From assembly GCF_019578655.1 (NCBI RefSeq), contig NC_063257.1:19530001-19594000 (forward strand): DNA of 64,000 bases, written 5' to 3'. Shown piece by piece: positions 1 to 9,630 of this stretch (within the stretch, counting starts at the first letter, position 1; the number at the start of each line of letters is the position of its first letter). This stretch comes from Ricinus communis. Lineage: Eukaryota; Streptophyta; Magnoliopsida; Malpighiales; Euphorbiaceae. A program made the position numbers and the translations under genes. The notes beneath the pieces are model-generated. The model made no database searches. It was not told the origin of the DNA and worked only from the letters and a program-made list of their open reading frames with translations.

Positions 1-2304
1 AACTAATTTTCTTTCTTCGCATTCGTCAAAGCCTTAGATCGGTGCCTATGACTGCCGCTTCCATGCACTTTCATTCAACACTCGTGTTTAGCTCCCAAAT
101 AAAACCAAACCATTATACTAGATAGAGATTAGAAAGAGAGAAACAAATTAAACAAAAAGATAAGAATACTGGTAGGATTTCAGATCCGATAAGGAAAGCA
201 ATCACAAGTTCTTTGTACTTTTCCATATGGCTAATCGTAAGGATCAAATGGAATTGATTTAAACACAAAGGTAGACAAAAACACAAGAGAAAGGATGGAC
301 GTAAGAATAAGTGTATGCTCGCTAGTGCGAGTGTTGATTAAGTCCAAAAGGTTCTTCAAAGAATCCATAACTTGATTTCCCGCATGGTAGAAAATTGAAA
401 TAATATACTGGTGGCCTCAAGTATTCAGTTGCATGTGGTTGTTCTAGTGCAAAAGCTATCATTCCATAAGAAGCTAGATGCTAAATATGAAAAAATAAAT
501 ACATAAAGATAAATAAACTAAAGTCAAATCAAGAACAAAAGAGGGGTTAATTGGGCAACAACTCTCACAGTCCTAAATTTTATGAGCAATATTAACAAAA
601 ACAAGGGTAAATTCGCGTAGGCCTACCTAAAAACACTCAAACCTAAATTACTTCATGATATGCATTTCAAACATTAGAGCGCTTGAATTTCGGCTATTAT
701 TACGCTTGGATTAATTGAAAATAACATGAGTTCTGCCTTACATGCGTGGATTTATGTCTCATCCTACTTGATCATCAAGGTAATCCCCAATGGCACTGGT
801 CAAGCTTGTCAATTGCGCTCCCATGTTTCCTTATGCTAATCCTTGTGTCATCAAGAGTCCTCGTCCTTAGAGGAGTAAGGAATGATGAAGATCCCAATGG
901 TTCAGATCATGAAAAAGAATATCTATGATGAGAACCCATGTAGCACAAGGAACTCTACTCCAATAAGGAAATATAATGATGCAAATCCTACTTGGTCAAG
1001 GAGTCCTAAATCCACTAGGAATCCTAATCCAGCAAGGAGTTCTGATGATATTAGGAGTTCAAGCAATGACACGAATCCTATGTTCACTAGGAATCCTAGT
1101 CCGATTCAAAGTCCAAGTAGGATAAGGCTTAATCAAGATAATGGTCCTCAAGATACTCTTATCAACTCAATCCAACATATGGAGGCATGATCAAGATAAG
1201 ATAAGCCCAAGATAATCAAATCAAGCTATTTGGAGTCCAATAATTAAGAATGGGTGACATATCACATATTCTTTATAATTAAGGTTCTTTAATACAAGTT
1301 ATTTAAGGGTCCTGTTGGGAGTTAAAGTTTCTTTGGTTGATTAGGTAAATGATCCATAGTGCAGACATCAATATTAAATACAGGTTTGGCACAAGTTAGC
1401 CATGTTCGTATCAATTTGGGCGTGCCTTGATTCTCGTTGTTCCCACTTTCCTCCAAAAGATTCGTCTGCGATCATTCGGAGAATGATATCAATACACAAT
1501 CAACTATTCTTTCTTAGCATTCGTCGAAGCATTAGATTGGTGCTTATGATTGTCGTTTCCACACGCTTTCATTCAATACTCATGTTTATGCTCCCAAATA
1601 AAACCAAACCATCATACTAGACAAAGATTAGAAAAAGACACGAAATAATAAAAAAAGAGAATATCGGTAGGATTTCAATTCCGATAAGGAAAGCAATCAA
1701 AAGTTCTTTGTTCTCTTCCATATGACTAATCATAAGGGGTCAAAGGAATTGATTTAAACACAAGGGTAGACAAAGAACACAAGAGAAAGGATGGTCGTGA
1801 GGATAAGTCTATGCTTGCTAGCACGAGTGTTGATTAAGTCCAAAAAGTTCTTCAAAGAATCCATAACTTGATTTCCCGCAAGGTAGAAAACTGAAATAAT
1901 ACGCTCATTATCCTTAAGTATTCATTTGCAAAAACAAGGGTAAAATTCCGGGCCCTACCTAAGAACAGTTTGACCCAAATTACTTCATTATCTGCATTTC
2001 AAACATCAACGAGCTCGAATTCAACTTATATTACGCTGTATTAATCGAAAACAACATGATTTCTCACTTACGCATATGGATTTCCATCTCCTTTTTCTTG
2101 ATCATTAAGCTAAGGCCCAATGCCATCGGCCAAGCTTATCAATTGCGTTTTGAGGATTCTTTATGCCAAACCTTGCGTCATCAGGACTAGAGGAATAAGG
2201 AAGGATGGAGATCCTAATGGTACAAATCCTGAATCGGAATATTTGGGCGTGCCAAGATTCTTGTTGTTTCCTCTTTCTTCCAAAAGATTGGTTCGCGATC
2301 GTTC
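1..2304 (+). repeat. Repeat R, forward tandem copies
   Basis: This is the first appearance of the most abundant sequence in the window, here called R. Landmarks in order are a block around CTTTCTTCGCATTCGTC (positions 11-27), a block ending in AAACCAAACCAT, a GTTCTTTG block at 202, a GGCCTACCTAA block near 620, and a GAGGAGTAAGGAATGATG block near 870. The first landmark returns near 1507 and the GTTCTTTG block near 1701, so the local period is about 1.5 kb. It is lengthened by an inserted Pol-tail fragment (905-1190) and a family-A LTR fragment (about 1262-1412). No long reading frame is conserved between copies, so I treat R as noncoding repeat DNA. Its origin from retroelement sequence is inference. 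Confidence 0.75.
882..1190 (+). pseudogene. Family-A Pol C-terminal tail fragment with TRNP repeats
   Basis: This 102-codon open stretch contains degenerate repeats of a hexapeptide resembling TRNPNP, encoded by an 18-bp unit like CTAGGAATCCTAATCCAA. It ends in a conserved block reading QDNGPQDTLINSIQ. The same repeat-plus-tail occurs at 6030-6230, 25652-26035 (minus) and 44950-45350. At the last site it lies beside the GPMTRAR motif that closes the family-A polyprotein. I therefore read it as the variable linker downstream of integrase, detached here from the rest of pol and embedded in repeat R. It has no catalytic motif, and the ATG is probably incidental. Confidence 0.55.
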
Positions 2305-2695
2305 AGAGAAGCCCCAATATTCCAATTTAGGATTTGCACTATTGGGATCTCTATCATTTCATGTTTCTCTAGGCATGAGGACTCTTGATGACACAAGGAT
2401 TGGCGTAAGGAATCATGGGAATGTAATTAATAAGCTTGATCGGTGGCATTAGGGCGTGACGTGATGATCTAGCAGGACGAGAAACAAATTCGCATTTGTA
2501 GAGGAGAAATAATATTATTTTCCATTAATCTAAGGGGGAATGCATGCGTTTTACCCTTGTTTTTGTTATTCGGACTCATTAAATTTAGGACTACGAGAGT
2601 TGTTAAACAGTCAACTCCTCTTTGTCTAGTATTTGGTTTTATTTGGAGAGTATAAACACCACTATTTAGAGAAAGCATGTGGAAGCGGCAATCAA
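2305..2695 (-). repeat. Repeat R, inverted copy
   Basis: From 2305 the R sequence continues in reverse complement (GATTTGCACTATTGGGATC, then CTAGGCATGAGGACTC). The forward R copy ends immediately before it, which gives an inverted junction. The segment includes the short R variant in which the GGAGTTGACTG block is joined directly to CTAGACAAAG. It ends near a family-A leader and primer-binding site. Confidence 0.65.
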
Positions 2696-2791
2696 GATTG
2701 TTATCGAGAAACGAATCAAACCACTTGGAATCTTAAATAACACAATGAAATAACATTAAAGAAGGATAAGTAACCTGATTCAAGAGCTAAA

Positions 2792-2804
2792 AGCTCTGAT
2801 ACCA
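2792..2804 (-). other. Primer-binding site for initiator tRNA-Met, family A
   Basis: The minus strand reads TGGTATCAGAGCT, three bases internal to the LTR end. TGGTATCAGAGC is the usual plant initiator-Met primer site of many Ty3/gypsy and copia elements. Its position next to a TG-ended LTR (2807) fixes the LTR boundary and shows that the element's internal region extended to the left, where only repeat R remains. Confidence 0.8.
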
Positions 2805-2806
2805 AA

Positions 2807-3740
2807 TGTTAAAGAACCTCCAAGAACTCTAATCTTTATGAATCCGTAAGTCACTAACTTGAAAATCCAAAGAGCAACTTGAAATCAAACCCTAGGATTG
2901 TCTAATTAGAGTGTAAGATGATCAAAACTTAGAACCTAAGGAAAACTATGTTCCTTAAACCCCAATTCTAAGTATGCCACAAGGATAGATCACCTCATTA
3001 ATAAGTTTTGCATTCAAATAAGAACAGAAGATACAAGCAATTTTGGCTTGAAAGAAAGTAAAATATTGATTAATCATAGTTTGGAAAATGGCATATGAAT
3101 TTGATATGTTTTAAAGACATATCCAAAGTCTTAAAAAGAATATAACTGATACGAATGTGGCTAACTTATGCCTAAATCGTATTCAATATTGATGTCTTTA
3201 CCAAGGATCATTCACCTAATCAAGCAAAGAAACTCTAACTCCTAACAAGACCCTTAAATAACTTGTTCTTAAGAACCTTAATTATAAAGAATTAAAGGCT
3301 GTTTAATATAAACAAAAGTTTAGATTAAACTAAGTTTGTAAAATATCAAGCCTTCACTTGATAAATTCACCAAGTTCATAAAGAACAAAAGAAGATAATT
3401 AACTCCAAAATAAATAATATTCAACCTAACTTTACATAGAAATTTGTACTAGCTTATATAGGCCTTAGAAAAACCTAATTCTATAATGATAAGGAAGCAA
3501 ATAACCATAAAACTAGGAACAGAACTCCTAAACTAAAAGGATAACTTCAAACAAGACTCCTAACTATTAAAAGACTTCTTTAAATGAACAGATACTCCTA
3601 AAATTCGTCCAACCCTAGCCCATATAATAAACATAACATTTGGGCTTAAGTAACATGTAATAAGCGGCCAATTCTTAGTATTGGACTCTAATTAGCTTGA
3701 CTTGTTTATTTTGGGCCTATTTTGACTTGTTCATGCCTCG
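2807..3740 (-). mobile_element. Family-A LTR, minus orientation
   Basis: The LTR ends in CTTTAACA on the minus strand, next to the primer site. It contains a TATA box (TATATAAG, about 3453-3462) and ends on the right where gag-like sequence begins near 3750. Parallel forward copies are seen at about 6240-6850, 13590-14340, 28540-28824 and 45290-45925. The outer end is not a recognisable TG/CA boundary, so the LTR is probably truncated and joined to the gag fragment by deletion. Confidence 0.65.
3453..3462 (-). promoter_or_regulatory. TATA box inside family-A LTR
   Basis: On the minus strand the stretch reads TATATAAGC, followed by a CTAGTACAAAT-like block. The same arrangement occurs in the forward LTR at 45615-45622, and a weaker form (CTATAAGG) lies near 6585. 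Conservation between LTR copies supports its being the element's Pol II promoter. Activity is not shown. Confidence 0.5.
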
Positions 3741-3751
3741 ATATAAACGAA

Positions 3752-4201
3752 TCAAATCACTAACCTTACCTTATTTTTCTCATAAAAATTATGACAATCA
3801 AAGATAAGGTCTACTTGCTTTTCCCACTCCAAATATGCCTCTAGATATGATTTTCCTAAAAAGGTAGGAATCCTAAGTTTGATGCAACCCAAATTTTTAT
3901 CCACATCATCATTATACCCATAGTAACCACCAAACTCGCCTCCGCTATTCCCTCTACCCATTACATTATTTCAGCCTCCTTTAGTTCCTTAATCCATGCC
4001 ATGACCAACACCCATAATTGTGGCATTATCATCATCAACAATTACTAAATCTAAATCTTCCTCATTGCCTACCAAGTTCTGCCTATTGTTTCCTGCACGA
4101 GCATTAGCATTGATTTCTTTTAATATGGCTCTTTGGTTGGCTACCATATATAACTGGATCTTTTCCATATCCTCCTTGATGTTCATTATACTCCATTGCA
4201 A
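3752..4201 (-). pseudogene. Family-A gag, N-terminal fragment
   Basis: Two open stretches (4201-3989 and 3961-3752), separated by stops, encode the Gag N-terminal region. An amphipathic segment (MNIKEDMEKIQLYM) and an acidic segment precede the conserved core IPTFLGKSYLEAYLEWEK, followed by VDLIFDCHNFYEKNKV. The latter is typical of the plant retrotransposon gag domain. Everything C-terminal, including the zinc knuckle, is missing because the frame runs into an LTR at about 3745. The upstream side runs directly into repeat R at about 4202, exactly as in the paralogue at 9045-9490, so the two fragments share an older rearrangement. Confidence 0.75.
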
Positions 4202-4720
4202 TCTTTCATTTTCTCGTGGGCCTACTTAATAATACTCCTACTCACATTACTTCATTATATGCCTCCCAAACATCAAAATGCTCACATTGCTACTTGTATT
4301 ACGCTTGGATTAATAAAAAGCAACAGGTTTTCTCCTTTATGTGTGTGGATTTATGTCTCGTCTTGCTTCATCATCAAGCTAAGCCCCAATGCCACTGGTC
4401 AAGCTTGTCAATTGAGTTTCCATGATTCCTTAGGTTAATTCTTATGTCATTAGAAGTCCTCACGCCTAGAGGAACTGATGCAAACCCAAAGCCCAATGAG
4501 CCAAGTAACCGACCAAGTTAAAGAGATCAAGTTCCAAGCCCAAATGATCCATTAATATCAAGTTCCAAGCTAAGTAGCCAAAATTAATTAGGAAATAATG
4601 GCAGCCGCCCCTCGTGGTTATTTAGAAGTATTAGTGCTTGTTTTGGTCATTCCTTCCTATCTCAAAAGATGCCCACTTTTTTTCTTGTTTTGTTATTTAG
4701 GAAACATTCTAATGATGTTT
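4202..4720 (+). repeat. Repeat R segment plus single-copy 420-bp satellite precursor
   Basis: R sequence (TGGGCCTACTTAATAATAC) leads into one copy of the unit that is tandemly repeated at 9631-12152, from about 4334 to about 4720. In one frame the middle part reads DANPKPNEPSNRPS, like the family-A Pol tail. The unit ends abruptly against reverse transcriptase sequence near 4720. Being single, it probably represents the state before tandem amplification. Confidence 0.6.
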
Positions 4721-5890
4721 TCCACTCATCCCCAACTTTTATGTGAATTTGATAATATTCTGAATACAAATCAATCTTAGTAAAGTAACATGCACCATGC
4801 AACTCATCAAGCATATCATCTAACCTAGGGATAGGATGACGATACTTTACTGTTATTTTATTAATTGCACAATATTACACACACATTCTCCAAGTGCCAT
4901 CCCTTTTTGGAACTAAAATGACCGGAACAGCACAAGGACTTAAGCTCCCTTGCACATACCCTTTAGACATCAATTCATCCACTTGCCTTTGAAGCTCCTT
5001 TGTCTCCTCTGGATTACTTCTATAGGCTATTCTATTTGGTATGGCAGCCCTTGGAGTGATGTCTTTTTGATGCTCAATCCCTCTTTGAAGCAGTAAACCA
5101 CTTGGCATCTCCTCGGGCAAGACATCAACAAATTTCTGTAAAAGGTCCGCAAATGCACTCGGCAAGGAAAGACCAAGTTCAGTAGTGTCTAAGTAAACAT
5201 CATTATAAGTAACTATAAACGACAATTTACTTGAGTGAAATGCATGTCCTACCTCACTTTCCCTAGCTAAACAGCTCCCCTTTTTCTTATTTTCTCTCTA
5301 GGCCGAACCTCACTATCTTTTGTATTTTTAACACTCCTTAATTTTTCTCCCTCAATTTTGCTACTTTCAGCCTTGCTCCTTTCCCTCTCTAATTTACATT
5401 GGTCATCATACAGTTCTTTTAGAAAAGAGGTATAACTGTGACTTTTCTCTCATTTTTTACGAAAGATTATCTATTAAGGAACCCATCATGGACAACCCTT
5501 CCATGAAATTGCCATGGCCTACCAAGCAAGATATGGCCAGCATGCATTTGTACTCTATCACATAACACTTCATCTGAATACCTCCCAATAGTGAAAGTCA
5601 CGATAACCTGCTTATTCACTCTTATCTCACCATAATTGTTTAGCCATAAGAATTTATAAGGTTTTGGATATGGAATGAAATTCAATCCCAATTTCTCGAC
5701 CATCAAAGTGCTAGCAATGGTTCTACAACAATCACTATCAATAATGACATTACATGTCTTACCTTGCACATGGAATCTAGTGTGGAATATGTTGTCCCTT
5801 TGCTACTCCATATTATCTTCCTCCTTCATTTGTGCATTAGCTGTGTATCTAGCAACCAAAAGATCACCTCTAGTCAGCAAATAGAGTAAA
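4712..5890 (-). pseudogene. Family-A pol fragment: protease and N-terminal reverse transcriptase
   Basis: Reading right to left, the end of the gag-PR linker (about 5885-5770) leads into a retropepsin-like domain (5769-5467). Its active site reads IIDSD where IIDSG is expected, followed by HAGHILLGRPWQF. A linker follows, then the RT N-terminus (5225-4875), with NRIAYRSNPEETKELQRQV and SPCAVPVILVPKRDGTWRM. After one stop the frame continues through [19 protein letters not shown] to VGDEWKT near 4715. The RT catalytic YxDD, RNase H and integrase are absent. The Gly-to-Asp change in the protease and several stops make this a dead copy. The RT sequence resembles the CRM chromovirus lineage from memory. 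Confidence 0.8.
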
Positions 5891-6029
5891 GCACTGGTCT
5901 AGGCACCAATCTTCTCGAAGTGAAGGAAGAAGTCTTAACTAAGTAACTAAGCCCCAACTAAAGGCTAGCGAGTCACCTCCATTTTGTTAGCTTCGGTTAG
6001 GTTGGTTTGCTTATGATACGAACCAAACT

Positions 6030-6230
6030 AGCGTAACGAATCCCAGTCCAACACGGAGTCTTGATGATGTAAATCCTATTAGCTCAAGAAATCCTAATCC
6101 AATAAGGACTCCTGACTCAACTAGGAATCCTAATCCTGCAAGGAGTCCTGATGATATTAGGAGTTCAAGCAACAAAAGGAATCCTAATTCAACTAGGAGT
6201 CCTAGTTCATTTCAAATTATAAGTCAATGA
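6030..6230 (+). pseudogene. TRNP-repeat Pol-tail fragment
   Basis: About eleven degenerate copies of an 18-bp unit (for example CTAGGAATCCTAATCCTG) lie in a row, encoding TRNPNPARSPDDIRSSS-like sequence. This is the same variable linker as at 882-1190. It is followed directly by a forward family-A LTR, in agreement with a position at the 3' end of pol. The preceding 5890-6030 has no recognisable content. Confidence 0.5.
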
Positions 6231-6850
6231 GCTTATCCAATACTTTTGGGCTAAGGACACATCAAGGCTTGAAGAATTGGATCTAAGTTCAAGGCTCATT
6301 AATCTAATTCAATTTATTAGGCTTGAATGAATCTAATTGTGCTTAAAAAGACCAGAGAAGCTAAATTGGAGCATATGAAGACTTTGGGCCTAACTTGGCT
6401 TATGTTATGAGTTCCATCTACATGACTTATGTAAATTAGGGTTTTATGGATTATTATTGGCAGCCACACATGTATTTTAACCTAATTAGGACTTTGTTTA
6501 AGTTATCTCTTTCAGCTAGGAAGGTTATCTTTATCCTATATGAGATGTAAATTCTTACAAGTTAAGATTTAGGGTTTTCTAAGGCCTCTATAAGGTTAGT
6601 ATGAATTTTGATGTAACAAAAAAAATTAAGTTGAAGTTAAAGTTGAATGATAATTGGTTTTTAAACCTTAAAGCTGTTTGCTTTATCTTTGTATTCTTAT
6701 TTGAACGCAAATCTTACTTATCAAGGAGTTGATCTATGCTTATGGTGTACTTGGAATAGGGGTTTAAGGGACTTAGTTTTCCTTAGGTTCTAATTCTTAA
6801 GCATCTTTTTAAGTAATATGTTTTCTAACCTTTGGTAGGGGTTGAACCGA
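6231..6850 (+). mobile_element. Family-A LTR fragment, forward
   Basis: The fragment shows the LTR landmarks GGCTTGAA...TTCAAGGCTCATTAATC, a CTATAAGG TATA-like element near 6585, TTACTTATCAAGGAGTTGATC, and GGGACTTAGTTTTCCTTAGG, in the same order as the copies at 13590 and 28560. It follows a Pol tail, as a 3' LTR should, and ends near 6850 against the end of a minus-strand gag. The fusion to opposite-strand gag shows rearrangement after insertion. Confidence 0.6.
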
Positions 6851-6914
6851 ATTGGTTCTTGGAGTTTTCATGTTAATGTGTTGGGGGTCCGCAATTCAAA
6901 AGGAGATCTCAAGC

Positions 6915-7279
6915 TTATTCATAGAGGTTCCATATCACCTTATTGCCCGAAGCATTCTTACTCTTTTTCCCATAAAACACAACTTTATCATCTCCTCTTT
7001 TGTTTCCTTTCCATTGATTAGACCAATTAGGCCTATTGGTTAAAGTGCCTTTTTGTTCCAACCATGCTGCGCCGCTTGGTTTTAATTGCTTTTCAACCTT
7101 AATTGCAAGATGAACTAACTTCTCAAGTTCTACATAATGTCGCAATTCAACTCTATCCGCAATCTCCTTATTAGGCCCACCAATAAAACATGCCATGGTA
7201 GCTTCCCTATCTTCATCAAAATCAGTCCTTGTCATGAGCATCTCCATTTCCTTATAATAATCCTCTACCTACTTAGTAC
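6915..7279 (-). pseudogene. Family-A gag, C-terminal part (interrupted)
   Basis: The stretch encodes Gag sequence including [40 protein letters not shown] and [10 protein letters not shown], typical of the part of Gag just before the zinc knuckle. The reading ends before any CCHC motif. It is the downstream half of a gag whose upstream half lies at 8870-9490. The two halves are separated by a solo LTR with a target duplication. One in-frame stop sits close to the insertion point. Confidence 0.75.
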
Positions 7280-8874
7280 TGATAGGCTATTTATATAGCT
7301 ACAATCTAAGGTAGTGAACCTATCGATACAATCTAGCACTAATGGCGAGTATCAAGGTCATATTCTCGGGAAAGTAAAAACCTAGAGTTACTACTTCGTT
7401 CTTTGTTATCTAACCGAAAATATATGATGGATGAATTCTAAATTTCCTAATAACTAGAAACTGAGTTCTAAATGAGATGCAAGAATGAATAAATGAATGA
7501 AACAATCAAGACAAGCAATGCAAACCCAAAGAGAACCTAAACTAGTTGGCAATCAAACAAACGATAACAGATTGATGAATCCAATTATGCTACCCGTGGA
7601 TGAATTCTTAACTGAATTCGGTCTCCCTCTTGAGATAACCAAATTCCTAAACCTAAGAACCTAAAGTTGGAATCTCTTCCTAACGATCGATTATTAAGTT
7701 AGCATTAAGCTTTAATCTGCCTCTATTAAGCTTTGTTAATTCTTAATCCGGCTAGTCAATTACCCTTATCTCTAATTGATCATTCACCAGTTCTTGCAAT
7801 TCAAAATTCCAATTACTTAATGAATTTCTCAATTACATAAAGCAATCTAAGGAACAAAATTCACAACGTCTCATGAATAATGCGATATCTTACTAATACT
7901 GAAAGCAAGAAGAATACAAAAAGGAACTCGAACAATCCAACAATTTAGTACTAAGCCAACATAGTAAGAAAATCCCAATAGGTTTAATCGATCTAGCTAC
8001 ATATGTTCATATCTAAAACAATTAGGAATTCAATAACAATGAAAGAATAAAGAAAATGAAATAGATACACCTTTTTCCTTCGAATTGGATGAACAGCTCA
8101 AACTCCCCATATTTGATTGATGAACCCTAAATTGCCTCTTGAATGTCTCCAAATCTCCTCTTGATCTTCAATTGGATGTTAAAACCAATGTAATCCTTCC
8201 TTCAATAGATGAAATAGTCTCCTAAAGTTGAGTATTGAAGTCTAGGGAAAGATGGCTTATGCATGTATATGTGAAATCAAGTCAGAAAATTGAACCCCCT
8301 TCAAAAGAACTCAATTTTTCCTATATAAATGTTTTAGCATGGCTATGCCGAAGCCTGTGCTGGTCAGCACGGCTGTGCCCAAGCCTGTGCTGGTCAGCAT
8401 GGCCATGCTCACACCTGTGATGGTCAGCACGGCTGTGTTCAAGCCTGTGATGGTCAGCACGGCCGTGCTTAAGCCTATGTTGGACCTCCGAGTCCCGAAA
8501 AATCAGCCTCTTCTCCCTAACCGTGCCCTCGCCGGTGCTGATCCACCACAGGCCGTGATAGAGGTTGTGGTGGCCTCAGAAACCGTGCTGAAAGGTCACT
8601 TTTAAGGGTCAAATGTCAATGGTTCAACACGGCCAGAGTCCAGGCAGTGCTCAACCTTGAAATGCTAGCCCTTGCTCAATTTTAATAGATTATTAGTCCG
8701 TATTCGCACGTATCGATCTAGAATTGCTCAAACACTGATGATGGACCTATAAATTCTCCTAAAATGCAAAAGGACACAAAACACGGGTGATGTTGGAATA
8801 AAAGTACAATAATTGCTAAGAAAATACACAATAATATACAAGCAAATATCTGTAAAACTATACACATCAAGTAC
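7275..8874 (-). mobile_element. Solo Athila-group LTR with AGTAC target duplication
   Basis: A 1590-bp LTR spans 7280-8869, starting TGATAGGCTATTTATATAGC on the plus strand and ending TACACATCA, so it is minus-oriented. It is flanked by perfect 5-bp repeats AGTAC at 7275-7279 and 8870-8874. No internal region is attached, so it is a solo LTR left by recombination between two LTRs. It splits a family-A gag and therefore inserted later. Inside is the GC-rich module (about 8340-8650), including four and a half copies of a 30-bp unit. The open frames within it are not conserved in other LTR copies. Confidence 0.9.
8345..8495. repeat. 30-bp tandem repeat in the LTR GC-rich module
   Basis: The unit resembles GCTGGTCAGCACGGCTGTGC followed by CCAAGCCTGT and is repeated about four and a half times with a few changes per copy. 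It contains near-palindromic cores such as GCACGGCCGTGC. Every full Athila-group LTR here has a CACGG-rich module, but this one is arranged as a regular tandem. Confidence 0.7.
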
Positions 8875-9490
8875 CTTTTCTTCAAAGCTTGGAGTCTTTG
8901 ATGTAACTCCGTATGGTAATGTCTAGGTATAAAATGTCTTTTCATGATGGTTTTAAGAGCATGCCAAGTATCAATACGCTCTTCCATTTTTCTTCTCCTA
9001 CTCACCACCAATTGATCCGAGCATACTATTGCATACTCGGAAAATTAAGTAACCACTAACTTTACCTTATTTTTCTCATAAAAATTATGACAATCAAAGA
9101 TAAGGTCTACTTGCTTTTCCCACTCCAAATATGCCTCTAGACCTGATTTTCCTAAAACGGTAGGAATCCTAAGTTTGATGGTACCCAAATTTTTATCCAC
9201 ATCATCATTATACCCATAGTAACCACCAAACTCACCACTACTATTCCCTCTACCCATTGCATTGTTTCAGCCTCCTTTAGCTCTTTAACCCATGCCATGA
9301 CCAACACCCATAATTGTAGCATTATCATCATCAACAATTACTAAATCTAGATCTTTCTTATTGCCTACCAAGTTCTGCCTATTATTTTCTGCACCAGCAT
9401 TAGCATTGATTTGTTCTAATATGGCTCTTTGGTTGGCTGCCATATGTAACTAGATCTTTTCCATATCCTTATTGATGTTCATTATACTCC
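8870..9490 (-). pseudogene. Family-A gag, N-terminal part (interrupted)
   Basis: Reading from 9490 leftwards, the frame gives the same N-terminal region as the fragment at 3752-4201, the core IPTVLGKSGLEAYLEWEK, then RRRKMEERIDTWHALKTIM and HQRLQALKK. It is broken by stops and by a frameshift in an A run beside the LTR insertion site. The pieces 9490-8870 and 7279-6915 make one contiguous Gag without the LTR. Upstream the frame is replaced by repeat R, at the same point as in the paralogue near 4202. Confidence 0.75.
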
Positions 9491-9630
9491 ATTGCATTCT
9501 TTCATTTGCGTGTGGGCCTACCTAATAATACTCCCACTCAAATTACTTCATTATATGCCTCCCACACATCAAAATGCTCGCATTGCTGCCTGTATTACGC
9601 TTAGATTAATAAAAAGCAACAGGATTTCTC
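9491..9630 (+). repeat. Repeat R segment leading into the 420-bp array
   Basis: R sequence (GTGGGCCTACCTAATAATAC, then GCTTAGATTAATAAAAAGCA) joins the gag end to the first satellite unit. The same junction order is present near 4202-4333, which shows that the two loci descend from one arrangement. Confidence 0.65.

Noticed and set aside
8235..8605. Val/Pro-rich repeat protein frame in the GC-rich module
   Set aside because: It is a translation of the 30-bp tandem repeat inside a solo LTR. Other LTR copies have different, broken frames.
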